From Chrysaora quinquecirrha (Eukaryota > Cnidaria > Scyphozoa > Semaeostomeae > Pelagiidae), in contig JACTAT010000052.1 in NCBI GenBank assembly GCA_014526335.1, positions 3,970,504 to 4,034,503 of the forward strand: a stretch of DNA of 64,000 bases, read 5' to 3'. The notes under the pieces were generated by a model. It did not search any database. It had not been told where the DNA came from and worked only from the letters and a program-made list of their open reading frames with translations. Below, piece by piece: positions 49,901 through 61,454 of this stretch (within the stretch, counting starts at the first letter, position 1; every line of letters begins with the position of its first letter). Position numbers and translations under genes: made by a program.

Positions 49901-52900
49901 AGTTACCGTTTTATAGTCTACTACTAGCCTAGGTCTATTCAGTCGACTTTACCTTTACCTCTGGTCTGGATGCATATAGCATATAGTATAAAGCAGGGTT
50001 CAGTCACAAACTGCGCTCATAACTACCGACCAGGTACCCATTTATAGAGCTAGCACATTTGTGTTAATAACTTGCCCAAGGTTGTTATATCTACAAAAAA
50101 GTGGACAGGCCGTGGCTCGAATGCACAACATTTCGTTGTGAATCCTGCACGCGAGCCACTGCACCACAAAGACCACAAATTTTATGCTTTGCAACTCTTA
50201 TAGTCCCCCATGCACCAACAAAAAATGTTGGTGCTGGAAAACGAGTCAGGGGGGCAAACGTCGTAGTGGGCGAAAGGGGGATGCTAGATGATCTAAAATA
50301 TTCAGGTAGTTCCAATATATTTGGTCCAAGATTGTAAGAACATTTCTGCATTTTCTTTCTAGTTAAATGGAATCTACTGTTTTTGACTTTTTTGACAATT
50401 AAAGTAAATTGAAGCTATTTTTAAACCGCCTTATCGTTTTTCAAAATTGTCTTTTTAGCTGAAGCCACCCTTGTTACTATAAAAATCTTGAAACGACCAT
50501 GGAAAGCGGACAAGAAATCGCAACTTGTGAAAAGTTTTTCATTTGAACTTCGTGAAAGCGATTTGGTGAGCCTTGTATTTTGTATTTTGTTGTTATCTTC
50601 TTCACACTACTATTTGAAATTTCTTGAGATTTTTCATTATTCAACCGAGTATGAACTAAGACATTTATAAACTGTTCGTTGCTTTGACCTCCGTATTTCA
50701 ATATTTCAATAAATTTAGACTTTCTTTAAAGGCCACTGTAAAAACCCTTGTCGTAGAAAGTTGCTGGAATGAAACACTTACTGTATTTCAAAAACATGTA
50801 TTTGAGTCTTGATACATCAGCATCCTATATTGAATTTCTAGCTTTATTTGAATGTCCCAACCCTAATCCTCCCTGGTTTTGTGATCGTATAAACAAAGCC
50901 AGAAGAGGATGTCCCCCTCTCAGAAATCGCCTTCCTATACAGCTATAATAGTGAAACATCGCACATGGACTAATGCATTGCAAGTACCATAACACTGAAT
51001 TGGACTTCCACCACTTCTTACAAGGTTTACTGGTACAAAGTGGCATTATTTGGGCTTTGGCATGGCCGCTTTCAGTGTAAGGCAATGCCACTTGTTCTAT
51101 TGTTATTAGTTTGGAATATTGGACAGTTTTGTAGCCAATGCAAAAAGCCTAGCGCCTTTTGAAGCGTATATCCATGAGACAAGAGAACAGCTACAAGAAA
51201 ACATTGAGGTGTTAGAAGCACACTCCTCTCCGGTAGGATTCGTGCTAAAGATTCGTGTATGCATGAGTCGCAGTTATCGCTTCTTCAGCAGATGCTGATA
51301 CATTGGTGGCTCATTACTCTGAGCATAAGGCATTAGGCAGTTTTATTCATTTTACGTATTTATCTACACTTGTTCTATTGTTATTAGTTTGGGATATTGG
51401 ACAGTTTTGTAGCCAATGCAAAAAGCCTAGCGCCTTTTGAAGCGTATATCCATGAGACAAGAGAACAGTTACAAGAAAACATTGAGGTGTTAGAAGCACA
51501 CTCCTCTCCGGTAGGATTCGGGCTAAAGATTCGTGTATGCATGAGTCGCAGTTTTCGCTTCTTAGGCAGATGCTGATACATTGGTCGCTCATTACTCTGA
51601 GCATAAGGCATTAGGCAGTTTAACTCATTTTTCGTAGAAATGTGAACGGCCGTTATAGTTGCTAAATTTTACTATTGTTGTTTACAAGAAATGGGACTTT
51701 GATATTGAGTATAAGTCTGCTATTAGGTGGTCCGTGGTATTTCTTTCATCTTCCCAACCTCTTCTTTCCCTTTCCGATATTAATGTTTAAAAAGTAAATT
51801 TTACTCACGATCACCATTTATCTATTTTCAGAAGCCTGGTAGACCTGTTTTGAAACGATTTGATTGGCTAAAGCCTCGGGCTGCTCATCTAAGATGGATG
51901 GTTCGTGGAATCCTGTTTGTGACCGTTGAAATAGACGAAAACCGAGAAACTCATTTATTTGGACGAGTTGTCGTACAGCAGACATGCAACAGTAAGCAAA
52001 AACTTTTTATTTGTTAACCTTAATCAGGCCTTGATCAAACGATCAAACATTTGTCGTCAAACATTTAAGATTTGATTTCTAAAGAAATGTTTCATTGTTT
52101 GAACACTTTGAAAACATTTGCTTCATAAAGACTTTACCTGAAGTAGTTGTGGGCAGATTTGTTATTCGCAATAGCAAATGAGGCTGTACAGTAAAACCCG
52201 CACATTAGAACCTTCATTTGTTAAGAACCTAGAGCCTGAAATTTTATAGTTTCTACCCAGTAAAAGAGAACCATTTTAGCCTGATATCCAAAGAGGTTCT
52301 TAATTAAGGGGACTCAGATCACTCACTATGGAGTGTAAATGCAGCTTGTGCTGGGTTAACCATTTTCATTGACTAGAAAACATTGCATTCAAAACATCGA
52401 GAAGCAGAGTCTGCTAAGCTGCTTAACCTTGAATCATGCTCAGACCCTCTTTTCCTCTGATCGTGGTATACAACTCATCACATGAGAACCTAAACAGGCT
52501 GTGTTCAAAAACTAAGGTTCTTCTGTGCGCCTTTTCACTGTACATGGGAAACGTATGCCAAACGTTTGGCAATCAATGTTCACGTTCAGCCAAGCTAGCA
52601 TTGCTTGACAAGCAGCAAAAATGAGTGAATGTGTTTGAAAAAGTTCAAGCAAAATGTTTGCCCTACCGAACAATTTTTTGTGACGTGGACACACTGTCAG
52701 ACATTTTTTGGACAAGCAAATTTCATAGGTCTGACAAATAATGTTTGATCGTTTAGCCAGGGCCTTGAACCGATGCCTGCTTAGTTGTACTATTCTATAT
52801 TTCATTTTAATATACTTGACTACAATACGATACTGTACAACACTTTTGTATTTACACAATTACATTTTACATTTCAGTCTCTTATATATTCATTCTTAAT

Positions 52901-55900
52901 TTTTCCAGACTTCTTTTCTGTCCTTTCTGGAGGAGAACTGCTTCCTGCAAGGGCGACCAGTGCCAGTGGATTAATTTCTATATCCATTGATTCAAAAGCA
53001 AAGATCCATTTCAAAGTATGTATCCCCTTCTGAAAGTTCCAAATAATTCAACTTCACAAACTTCTACATTTCTGGAAGGAGACTTTGCAAACTATGAAGT
53101 AACTGTCACTTTCTAACTAAGACTATTTGAGTTAGAATGCGTTTATTAAGTTAAGCATTTTATCAAAATTGAACCATATAGACATGATAATCGCCACTTA
53201 TCATGACAAGCCTTTGATATTTAGTAGGGCAACGTTTCAGGAGAGATAACACTGCCCTAATGAATAACAAAGGCTTTTCACGATAAGTGGTGGTAAACAT
53301 GTCTTATACGGTGTTAGAAACAACCTTGATAACTTCCAATATTTTTACTCTGTTGAAAATGCCCCCACATTAGCCGCAATATATTTTGATGGAGTATATT
53401 AGAAATTCCGCAGCAGCCAATTCAAGAAATACATTTAATGAGTCTTTTTTATGCAGGCGTCAGGCAGAAGTATCGCAAAGGCGGAAAAGGTGGAACTCGT
53501 TGCAGTTGATGAAGAAGATGTTGTAATAAAGAAACTTGCAACAGCCAGACGCAGCCCTGATGAAGATCATTTTCAGGTAATTAATTGTGTTTAAGGCTTC
53601 TCTTTCTTTATTCTATTTTCTTACCATCCAGTCTAAGGACCCACTCTCTAATTACCCACTCTCTACCTTGGCGGTTTTCATTGGCTATTAGGAACTGAAG
53701 AAATTTTGTGCTAAATGTTTAAACAGTGGCCTAGCCAGACATCCAACATGGGAGGGAACAACAGGGTTTTATCGAGGAAAAGTAGGGCGTGGTTTTAAGA
53801 ATGAATACTCAAGTCGTACCCTGCAACACTTTTGCATTAGATTTGGCCTACAAGATCCATCTTGACGATGATTGCGGGTGGCGACTCCCCCGTGTCCCCC
53901 CCCCCCTCCTTGGCTAACCAACTGTTTTGAAAACAACCCTTTTCAATTTTGCACCCAGCAACTAGCATGGCAGCTAAATCTCTTTAAAACGGGTTTACTT
54001 TGCAAAATTGTTCACGTAGAGATAGTTGAGAACCGAGCGATTTTTAGTAAAGAAGCTCAAAAAGCATTCTGACACGAGACTTAGGGTAGATGTTACTATT
54101 TCTTTGATAGAAGGCCAAGCGAGACATTGACTTACTAACGTGACGAAACTTCAGGCAAAACTCTACACAGGAGGATCAAGGATATAAAAAAGAGTCTCAA
54201 ATCACGACACCTTGTTTTTTCTCAAAAAATAAACCGTATACCACCGTTAAAGGTAATAGATTCTTAAGAAGATGACCCTCCAGAAATAGGACTCAGTGGT
54301 AAAGGGTTGAATTCCCTCTGTTGTGGTATGCCACTTGATAAATATGCATTAATTTGTCTTTCAGATAATTGGTACTTGGGAAAGACCAACGGCTAAAGCA
54401 ATAGCATTGATATTCAATGGAGGATTCTTTATCAAGGTCTTGTCTCAAGTTGAACCAAATGGTTACATGGCTGGAAGAATTCAACAGTTTCATGTACCTT
54501 TCTGCTGCAGATTATAGTAAAGGTAGGTACAACTGGAATACCTTTGGTTTTTAACTTTCGCAGCCCTGATTGTAGGATGATATTGCAGTATTTTGCGTTT
54601 ATTTTGTTCAATTTTGTTATTCCTTCTCTAGGGTCACTATTATCAGTGCATGAAGTGAGCACAATGGCGAAGACAAAACTAGCAGCAACTGCATTGCTTT
54701 CCGTTGATGCCATTTGTAATCTGCATTATGTTGTCATAATTGGGGGTTATGGAGAGTCATCCTCAGCTTATCGAATGATTGAAGGCAAATTGCAATTAGA
54801 TGCTATTTATGCAAGAAGAAGTAATTCAAGAAAAGGAATCAAACTTGCTAGTTTCAACAAGAATTATATTGTGAGTATCTATTCCTTAATACTCCATTAC
54901 TTAAGCATCACCAACAATATAGCTTGTTTGGTTCGAAGCTACGATGAATCACTGCTGGACTTTGCAGTGGAAGAATTTTCATGTGTGTTTCTTGACTTCT
55001 CACTGTGACGTCACATTGTTGTGACATTGATGTGACGTTTGGAAGTGCTGTGGCGTCGTGGCCTAATCCTGCTGGCTTGTGGTGTCATGAGCCTAGCGAG
55101 GTCGGGATTTTTGCCCCAGCAGCGGTAGCGTCACAGCCAGGTCGAGCTCTCAATTGGTTAACGTATTACTAAGATCCTACGAATGGCGCTAAATACACAA
55201 TTTCTTCACTTTCACCTTTTCTTGGCTTTTTGACTATTAAGATTTATTCCAAAATAATGACCGCTTCTGCTTAATGTTTCGCCGGCCAATTTTTAAGCGT
55301 CCCTTGAGCAAACTTATTTTAATGTTGACTGCTATTGGGTAGGGATGGCTTAACGAAGCCAACATTCTGAAATGTGGAAAAGTTTTGACCCAGCTTAAAC
55401 TTCAGCCAACATCACCCCCCACATGATGTTGGCTCAACCAACAAGGTGGCCAAACACTGCCAACATTTCTTTCAACATAAATGTTTGCCAATGTTGGAGG
55501 AAATGCTGGCTATGTTTGGCCGGGGCTTAAGGCTGAGAAATTTTGTCGTGTCAGGAAATGAACCGATAAAAAAATTTCAGCATCTGAATAGGTGTAGGCA
55601 AAAATTTGAACACAACTACACTTTGTTTTTAATAAGCAACTTGGGCCACCAATTGGCTTGGTGGCATGTATTATGAATCTGGCAATACGTAACAGAAGAA
55701 ACAGCTATTGTAACCAAATTTGCCAAATACGATCCCGATTACTGCCATCCACTTGTTTATCTGCTTCAATGTCTTGCGCTGAGAACCTCAAAGCAGAGGA
55801 ATAGTTTGTTAGACACAGCATTTAATTTTCAAATGAACATAAAAACATTTCAAAAAGAGACCCGAATTTCTGAGGTTTTTTCTATTATGTCGAGACATTT

Positions 55901-58462
55901 TGAGACAGTTTATTTATTGGCATCCTTAGTTTGCGGGTCATGTAGAGGTAAGCTTTTGTTACCTGGGTTTCCTTGTAAAAATCCTGCGCCGTTTCCTTAT
56001 GCAACCATCTATTTTGTCAAGGTAATATTCTAATTAGTGTATTTTCTATCATCCACGCATCTGTCTTGTAGTTAGCCACTCCTAAAAGATGCCCCACCAT
56101 AACAGAACGTATCTTCATTGAAACCGTCTTGCTAATTACTTTTGACATTTCATTTCAGCTTGCATTATTGGAATGGCATCAAGAAATGAGATACGTGCCA
56201 TTGGAGAGGCATGGCATCCAAAGATGCCACCATTTGGCATCGTCAAATGTGTGATATGCATTTGCAAGGTATACTGCAATTTCTTCTAGTTGTTCAACTT
56301 TTCTGAGCATGCTCATTTCGAATGCCCTTTTTGAAATGCAGCAACGATTTTGGATTTGTTTTAATTTACCAAATTTCTTAACAATCGTTATTCGGCATAG
56401 TGAGATAAAGGGTGAATTGTGCGAGTCGAAGAAGTTGGAATGTTTGGGCTGTGTACAAAAATTATTATCCAGCCCCAGTCACTGATGCTACCACCTTAAG
56501 TTGTTGTTGTTATAGAGGGGCAGCTCAGTTGTAGCAAACTGCTGTTGTTGTTGGCTTTGATTCAGTAAGCGGAAACGGAGACTCCTATGATATATCTAGT
56601 TATATGCACGATTGAAAATATTCCCAAGCATTTTTCCTGATGTTGCTGCATAGGCCGATTCTCCGCAGCTTCTGGCTCCACAGTCTCGTAGTTACCTTCA
56701 CTTTAAGGTTCTGAGAGGAAGATTTTTTCTGTTCCTTTCTACCTTATAGTGTAACAGCTTAGTTACATGCTTAACACTTTGTTTAAAATGAAGCATTTGA
56801 ACTGTATTGCTAGTTGATGAAATAACGGTTTTCTCGTCTCCAAGAGTGCACCTGGTGGATATACATGTAGACGCGTTAAATGTCCGAAACTCAACTGCAA
56901 GAATCCACTGAGAACTCCAGGATCATGCTGTCCGACGTGTCCAGGTAAAAATTTAAAGTCCAGGTAAAAATTTGTCGAGGTAAAACTTTATTGTCCAAAG
57001 CAGAAAGCAGACTGTTTCATTTGCAGCAAGTGCAATTAGCTCCATCTAACGTTTGTCAGAATAAAACAACACTTGATTTTTTCTCCTGAGGACATTAGCT
57101 ATTGATTTGTCCCCTGTAGATCTAACGCTTATGACGTCATCTTATTGATTTCTGGTTCTTCATTTACAGTCATTGCCATGTATGCTATTGCCTATATTAG
57201 GCTCATGTATAGAATTTTAATAAGTAGCTTGTTTTTGTAGCGACAAGTATCGATGCTGGCATTACAGCGGTGCATGAAACCATTCCGAGGGATTCACCAT
57301 CCAACTCAAGAAGAAAAAGTGAGTTTTGATTTACATATTGGCCAGTCTTAGGCCCTCGCGAAACGATCAAACATTGTTTGTCCACAGTGTAAATTTGCTT
57401 GTCAGACACAATGTTTCACATGGTTGACCGTTTGGTCGCATAAAAAAACACTGCTCGTCAAACATTTTTGGCTTTGCATTAGCATGTAATGTGTTTGACA
57501 TTTTTGCTTGACATAATGCTAGCGAATCCTTCTTGTCAAGGAATGTTTTGTTACGTGTCAAAACGGCCAAACATTTCTTGTAAATCAAATAAAATATTTC
57601 TTCGTTTGGGTAGGACCTTAGGCTTCTTTCATAGTGTTAAAATTTATGAAGCCTGTCTCCAAATTTTGAACAGTCGGCTTGATCCAAAGTTGTATTGGTG
57701 TACAACGTTATATATCCTAAGGCATTAGACTGTGTAGAGTTATGAAACATGTTACCTACAGTTAAGAAGATGCTTTATAACATATACTTGCAGAATTAAC
57801 TAAATCACCCTTAATGCAGGTAACACATTTATGCATATCAAACAGACAATATTATCGCCAGTAGTCGAAAAACAACAAAGTTACTACCTACATGAAATCA
57901 TTGAATGAGCATGGTATATCTCCATGTCTACATAGGACCAGTCAACAGTCATTCGTTCCTAATTGATTCTTGTATTCTCTTTTCCAGAACAAGGTTGCAC
58001 ATATAACAAAGCTTCTTATTCTCATGGGACGTCTTGGAAGCCCATTCTGCCACAATTCGGAATTCTGCGTTGTGTCATATGTCGATGTAGGGTAAGTTTT
58101 CAATTTCCTTTGCTATCTCAGATTATCTCAGATCTTCGTTGATTCCACATTGCCTGAACCCGAAAACAAGCCAATTTTTCACAGATGCTTTATTTCGATT
58201 TTCCTTCTAATTTGCCTCTAATTAGACCCCCTCCTCGTTAACTTTCGAGCCTCTTTGGTTACTGATTTTTTTTTATCCCCTCTATGTGTCAGTGAAAGGT
58301 AAATTTTTATTTTACTACCGAAATTCAAAATTTCGTTTGTAGCATGGAAGAGTAAGATGTCGACGATTAAAATGTCTCAAATCGGCAAGATGTCGAAAGA
58401 GGAATGGCCGAATTCCTTCTGATCCATGTTGCAGACATTGTACTGTGTTGAAGAAAAACTGA
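40946..58462 (+). CDS. CHRD: Chordin (secreted BMP antagonist)
   Basis: Exons: 40946-41066, 46087-46187, 46956-47079, 47734-47851, 48455-48551, 49178-49313, 49606-49755, 50459-50565, 51832-51991, 52909-53015, 53457-53576, 54365-54522, 54632-54870, 56159-56268, 56845-56944, 57241-57318, 57988-58091 and 58343-58462. The product starts with a signal peptide ([15 protein letters not shown]), then one CR (von Willebrand C) domain ('CMNCTCRK', 'CCPTCHD'), then CHRD domains ('FVGYLLVPS', '[10 protein letters not shown]', '[12 protein letters not shown]', '[11 protein letters not shown]', 'YMAGRIQQF', '[11 protein letters not shown]'), then two more CR domains ('[12 protein letters not shown]', 'GSCCPTCP'; '[12 protein letters not shown]', 'CCRHC'). 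This is the chordin/Sog layout. The family binds BMPs outside the cell and shapes the BMP gradient, including the directive axis in Nematostella. Oddities: a one-base insertion at 54488-54490, and a junction 54870/56159 that is out of phase, so at least one exon is missing. AATAAA at 59180. Confidence 0.92.
42806..43062. mobile_element. Palindromic MITE, family P, copy 4
   Basis: This is the cleanest copy: the left 'ggccctggccaaacgatcaa' is matched by the inverse 'atgtttcatcgtttggcc' at the right. It has inner 'cgtcacaaacattgctc' and 'catttgacatttg' arms. It lies in chordin intron 1 and abuts another MITE on its right. Confidence 0.8.
43064..43420. mobile_element. MITE with 20-bp terminal inverted repeats, G-rich interior
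   Basis: The left end 'actcttaggtgcgtaattgc' and right end 'gcaataaggcacctaagagt' are inverse copies with two mismatches. The interior is a G-rich/AT-rich mixture similar in style to 18480-18725. It begins one base after family-P copy 4. Confidence 0.75.
44849..45085. repeat. Minisatellite, about 20-26 base unit
   Basis: About ten units of 'cagtaatgtggagggctatc' and variants ('gtgcagtaatgtggaggg') run in tandem in chordin intron 1. Units differ by a few bases and in spacer length. Confidence 0.85.
45685..45940 (+). mobile_element. tRNA-derived SINE, family 2, plus copy
   Basis: The head has an A box 'tggcgcagtggttagcgtg' and B box 'gtgggttcgagtcacgg'. The body has 'acacaaatgtgcc' and 'aaatgggtacctggtcggta', and the tail is (TTTAC)n. 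It lies in chordin intron 1 in the gene's orientation. A minus-strand copy is at about 49885-50175. Confidence 0.85.
47338..47431. repeat. Dispersed (GTT)n-containing repeat, copy 1
   Basis: 'ttgttgttgt', 'cagatcaattatagc', 'ttgttgttcgg' and 'gagcggaaactcgtgt' recur as a related set at about 56500-56590. Both lie in chordin introns. Confidence 0.5.
48700..49060. repeat. Dispersed repeat family ('aaggaactttta' type), copy 2
   Basis: 'attaaggaactttt', 'ggaact' and 'ggttccttataaaaa' are in the same order as at 4915-5190. It lies in a chordin intron. Confidence 0.5.
49885..50175 (-). mobile_element. tRNA-derived SINE, family 2, minus copy
   Basis: Read on the minus strand it has 'gtggctcgcgtgcaggattc'-type head sequence, then 'cacaaatgtgctagc' and 'aaatgggtacctggtcggta', then a 'gtaaag' tail region. 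These blocks align with 45685-45940 but with more changes. It lies in a chordin intron. Confidence 0.75.
51090..51625. repeat. Tandem duplication of about 260 bp
   Basis: The sequence from 'cacttgttctattgttatta' at about 51088 to 'ggcattaggcag' at about 51340 is repeated from 51368 to about 51621, with only a few single-base differences. Both units lie in the chordin intron before exon 51832. Confidence 0.9.
52027..52766. mobile_element. Palindromic MITE, family P, copy 5 (interrupted)
   Basis: The left end 'ggccttgatcaaacgatcaa' and right end 'atgtttgatcgtttagccag' are the family-P termini, but they are about 740 bases apart because another element (52187-52543) sits inside. It lies in a chordin intron. 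Confidence 0.7.
52187..52543. mobile_element. MITE nested in family-P copy 5
   Basis: The left end 'tacagtaaaacccgcacatt' then 'agaacc' is mirrored, with mismatches, by 'ggttcttctgtgcgcctttt' then 'cactgta'. The interior is AT-rich and non-coding. Confidence 0.6.
53195..53355. repeat. Dispersed repeat Q, copy 2 with inverted piece
   Basis: 'aaaggcttttcacgataagt', 'atacggtgtta' and 'cttgataa' match 30462-30560. 'cttatcatgacaagccttt' at about 53196 is the inverse of its left end, so the copy is a partial palindrome. Confidence 0.6.
55365..55530. repeat. 'ccaacat' palindromic repeat
   Basis: 'gccaacat' and 'atgttggc' alternate many times ('catgatgttggctcaacc', 'tgccaatgttggagg'), ending 'tttggccggggc'. 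This suggests a MITE different from family P. The open frame at 55446-55676 is a by-product. Confidence 0.5.
55677..55946 (+). other. Open frame of about 90 codons ending at a good splice donor
   Basis: The frame reads '[19 protein letters not shown]' then '[15 protein letters not shown]' and ends at 'tgtagag|gtaagc'. Its donor phase fits the next chordin exon (56159), but no acceptor in a phase that fits exon 54870 is present. The helical sequence does not look like a CHRD domain. It may be an unrelated exon, an insert, or chance. Confidence 0.3.
57351..57617. mobile_element. Palindromic MITE, family P, copy 6
   Basis: The left 'ggccctcgcgaaacgatcaa' and a degraded right end 'tatttcttcgtttggg' bracket inner 'aaacattgtttgtcc' and 'ggtcgcataaaaaa' segments. 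It lies in the last but one chordin introns. Confidence 0.65.
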
Positions 58463-59419
58463 GTTCAGATATTCACCTCATCGACTGTGACCCAGAAGGA
58501 TGAGAGGTCCAAGGGAGTGCATGCAACGAAGAAGAGATTTTCATTCGCCAGTATCTGGTAACTAAAGTTAATCTTTGTGAATTGCAATGCTGCAAGGCTA
58601 CCAACAGTGCGCCTCAGAAGCTCAGAAGATCAAGGATTACCTCTGTGCACCCATGCTCAGTGTTCCAAGAGACAACAATGAGTTGTGCTTTTGAAAAGCT
58701 GAGAAGTTGTGGAATTTTCTCCATATGATTTACCAAGCAGACTTAACAATGAAAACAGTTTTAAATGCGGTATCTAATACCATAATACCGTTGTTGTTTG
58801 CCGATAACAAAAAATCAAACCTTATTCATTCAGTGTGCAAAGACTGTTTCCGTTAAATAGATAGATAATGGCTTTTGTGAAAAGTAACATTCATTGGCTG
58901 ATGTCTTCAGTCAGGAAGGGTCTCACGTCTCACGCAGCAAAAGTTGTAGAAAATTGAACGACTTTGAAAAAGAAATTGTGTTCTCATCTGGGTCATCTTT
59001 ACAAGTTCATTTGATATAAGATACAATATAGCCAAATTAAACAGAATATAATACGCAGTAACTTGTTCAAAATTCTTAATTTAAATGTCTTTCATGTTTT
59101 TGAAATTCGTAAATTTATCTAGACTAGATATCTTCAGTGTTGAATTTGGTTGTAAATATGTAAAATTTTTGTAAACGATAATAAATTATTGAACTTTAAG
59201 CTAAGTTTCTTTATTGCAATATTCCGCAGACAATGGGTCCCATCAAATCGGACCTGGGAACAGTTAGAACAAAATGACGTCACATAAAAAGATATATGAA
59301 GTTCCAAACTTTGCCTAACCACTGGTCAAATCAGAGTTGCAAAAAGTTGTTGACCTTCCTCCAGACCTGAAATTTTTGTAACCAACCTTCCTCATTTTAA
59401 CATGACTAGCCCTGGCCCC

Positions 59420-59482
59420 GAGGCGCGCTGCGCGCGCCTCGGGTCGGGCTTTTGCGCTCCGCGGGTCACTTTGGACCCCCGC
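59420..59482. repeat. GC-rich hairpin
   Basis: 'cgaggcgcgctgcgcgcgcc' plus 'tcg' folds back on itself almost perfectly. Then come 'gcgctccgcggg' and 'ggacccccgcc'. It is a GC island about 60 bases long in AT-rich surroundings. Confidence 0.75.
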
Positions 59483-59889
59483 CTTGGAACGGTTGTTTAT
59501 GAAGGGGGTCATTCTAAATAACAAATCAGTTTGATTAGAGGACATGATCACTGTTAGAAAATGCTGAGGCAAAACTGTTTCAGTGGTGTATTATGTTGCT
59601 TTAGGGTAGAAGAAAGCTGCCCTGTTATACGAAGCGACGTGAATGAGATTTTCATAGTATGCACGGGAAATTAGTATGGTTTGATGGTATAAAATGGTTT
59701 GGGGAAGTATTTTATCACTGTGGTATTGCATGAACGGCTGGAAGCTTTTAGACTGGTTAGTCTTAACTTAGCTTCAGTGACTGTCTGCACGAGTTGCTTA
59801 GTCTTATTATGTGCAGCTGGTTCCTAGATCCCCGTCCTCGGTTGTTCTTTAGTACAGTTGCTCTACCATGCTCCTGGGTCCATTAATGC

Positions 59890-60290
59890 CTGACTGACTT
59901 AAGGTGTGGATTGCAAAGTACGTAAACTTTAGTGTCAATGACAGAAAGTATGGGTCGCTTGGTGTTTTCAGTGCTTAGTATGCAAGGAAACCTTATTTGT
60001 GATTGTGCAGCAGGTTCCAAGTCCTTCCATAGGCGTGGATTGCGGAAAAACCTTAGTGTAACCGACAGTATCTTGACAGTAGGTATTCGTCGGTTGGTGT
60101 TTTGGGTGCTTCGTGTGCAACAAAACCTTCGCCTCGTAGGCGTGGATTGCGAAATAGTCGTTAGTGTGAGTGACAGTATACCAATCGCTTACTTAGTCTT
60201 TTCGATGCTCTTGTATTATCTTTGCTTGTATGCAAGGGCAAGTAAACTTTAGTCTTTCAAGTTCCTTAGCCCCTCGTCCTCAGTTGTACT
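59890..60290. repeat. Diverged tandem array, about 125-base unit
   Basis: Three units start 'tgtggattgc', 'gcgtggattgcgg' and 'gcgtggattgcg', each followed by 'agtgt..gtgacag' and 'ggtgttttgggtgctt'-like sequence. The array is flanked by related 'cctcgtcctc(g)gttgt' blocks at about 59833 and 60277. Confidence 0.7.
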
Positions 60291-60884
60291 TCAGTTCAGA
60301 AGCTCTCCCGAGGGGGAACGTGGCTTCTTGATGAAGGAGGATGTGCGGCCCAGATTTTTCGAACACACTCACACACTTATAAAGCAGACATATGCCAAAA
60401 AGACTCTAAATGATGAGAAAAAAAGCGGGGGATGAGAGTAATAAGACTTTGTAGACCTCATTTTATTATATCTTGAAATGTTACTGCGAATATCTGCGAC
60501 GCGATTTTAACATTGATTTTCCTATTCCTCGGTCCCATTCCTCGATACTGGAGTCGTAGATCCATGTTTTGTGAGCATCGCAGGGGGTTGAAATAACTTG
60601 TCAACCTCCCGTGCTGTGTACTTCCTTGTCGAAAATGTAAATACTGAAACCCAAAATGTTTTTTCAGCGGACATCCGTGCAATTGGAAATTGTGAATTTA
60701 AATGAAATGTCGTGGGATTAAACGAAACGGAAATGTCTCGATAAGTTACAAAACAAAATACTGTAAAATAACTTGGAATCAATTTTCAAAGGATTTTCAT
60801 TAATTTCGAATGCTTTATTCCGTCAATTGATTTTACTGGAGGAAATAAATCAGGACAACATTTACACGAAATAGAATGATATTT

Positions 60885-61440
60885 AGTGTTAAGGGGAAGA
60901 AAATTAAAGGAAAGAAATGATTTTAGTCCTTATGACTTGCCTTTCCTTCGTACAGAATTGTTTGACAATAAAATCGAAGAAATAAAGAAAAATAGAAATC
61001 AACCATACTCTCTTGAGGGGAATCGATCCCCTGACCTCGTTGTTTCCAAACAGATTGACAAACACGCCGCGCTAATCCAAGGGTCGAGGTGTCAAGAAAA
61101 AGGGATTAATCCCGCAGCGAACACCTCGTTCTTTTGTTTTCGGTGGCACCACACTGCCCAGATCAAAGAAGGGTTAGCCCCAATTACCCCAGAAACGATA
61201 GCAGAAACGGGAAAATCAAGGTGCCATAGCAAAACTACCCCACGGGCGGCAGGGGAAGGTGCAAGAGCGAGCACTGGATCTTGAAAACCCTAGGAGGTTG
61301 GTCTCCCACAAAATCGGTCTCCATGACTACTCCCGCTTTAGTATATAAGACTAGCCCTTGCCCGTGTAAGACCACCGCCTCATGAGGACCACCGCCTCCA
61401 ATGAACTCCGCCAATAACAACTTCCACCTAAAAGGCACTG
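60885..61440 (-). mobile_element. tRNA-like repeat unit T, copy 1
   Basis: Read on the minus strand the unit begins near 61345 with a 'cttatatactaaa' TATA-like block. It then has 'cctgccgcccgtggggtag', 'gggctaacccttctttgat' and, at its end (61095-61005), a tRNA-like segment with a T-arm-like 'ggggatcgattcccc'. The same blocks in the same order are in copy 2 (62480-63110). Acceptor pairing is poor, so this is not a working tRNA; it may be a SINE or a multi-part small-RNA-derived repeat. Confidence 0.55.
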
Positions 61441-61454
61441 TGCATTGAGGTGGT

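Larger units (their letters stand above)
58463..60880. other. Chordin 3' flank, GC hairpin and tandem repeats
   Basis: No protein gene is recognised. The chordin 3' UTR probably runs to about 59200 (AATAAA at 59180-59185). Then follow a GC-rich hairpin (59420-59480) and a diverged tandem array (59890-60290). Confidence 0.6.

Noticed and set aside
55446..55676. 76-codon open frame
   Set aside because: It lies within a palindromic 'ccaacat' repeat.
60886..61284. 132-codon open frame
   Set aside because: It runs through a tRNA-like repeat unit that recurs at 62.5-63.1 kb, where the frame is not kept.
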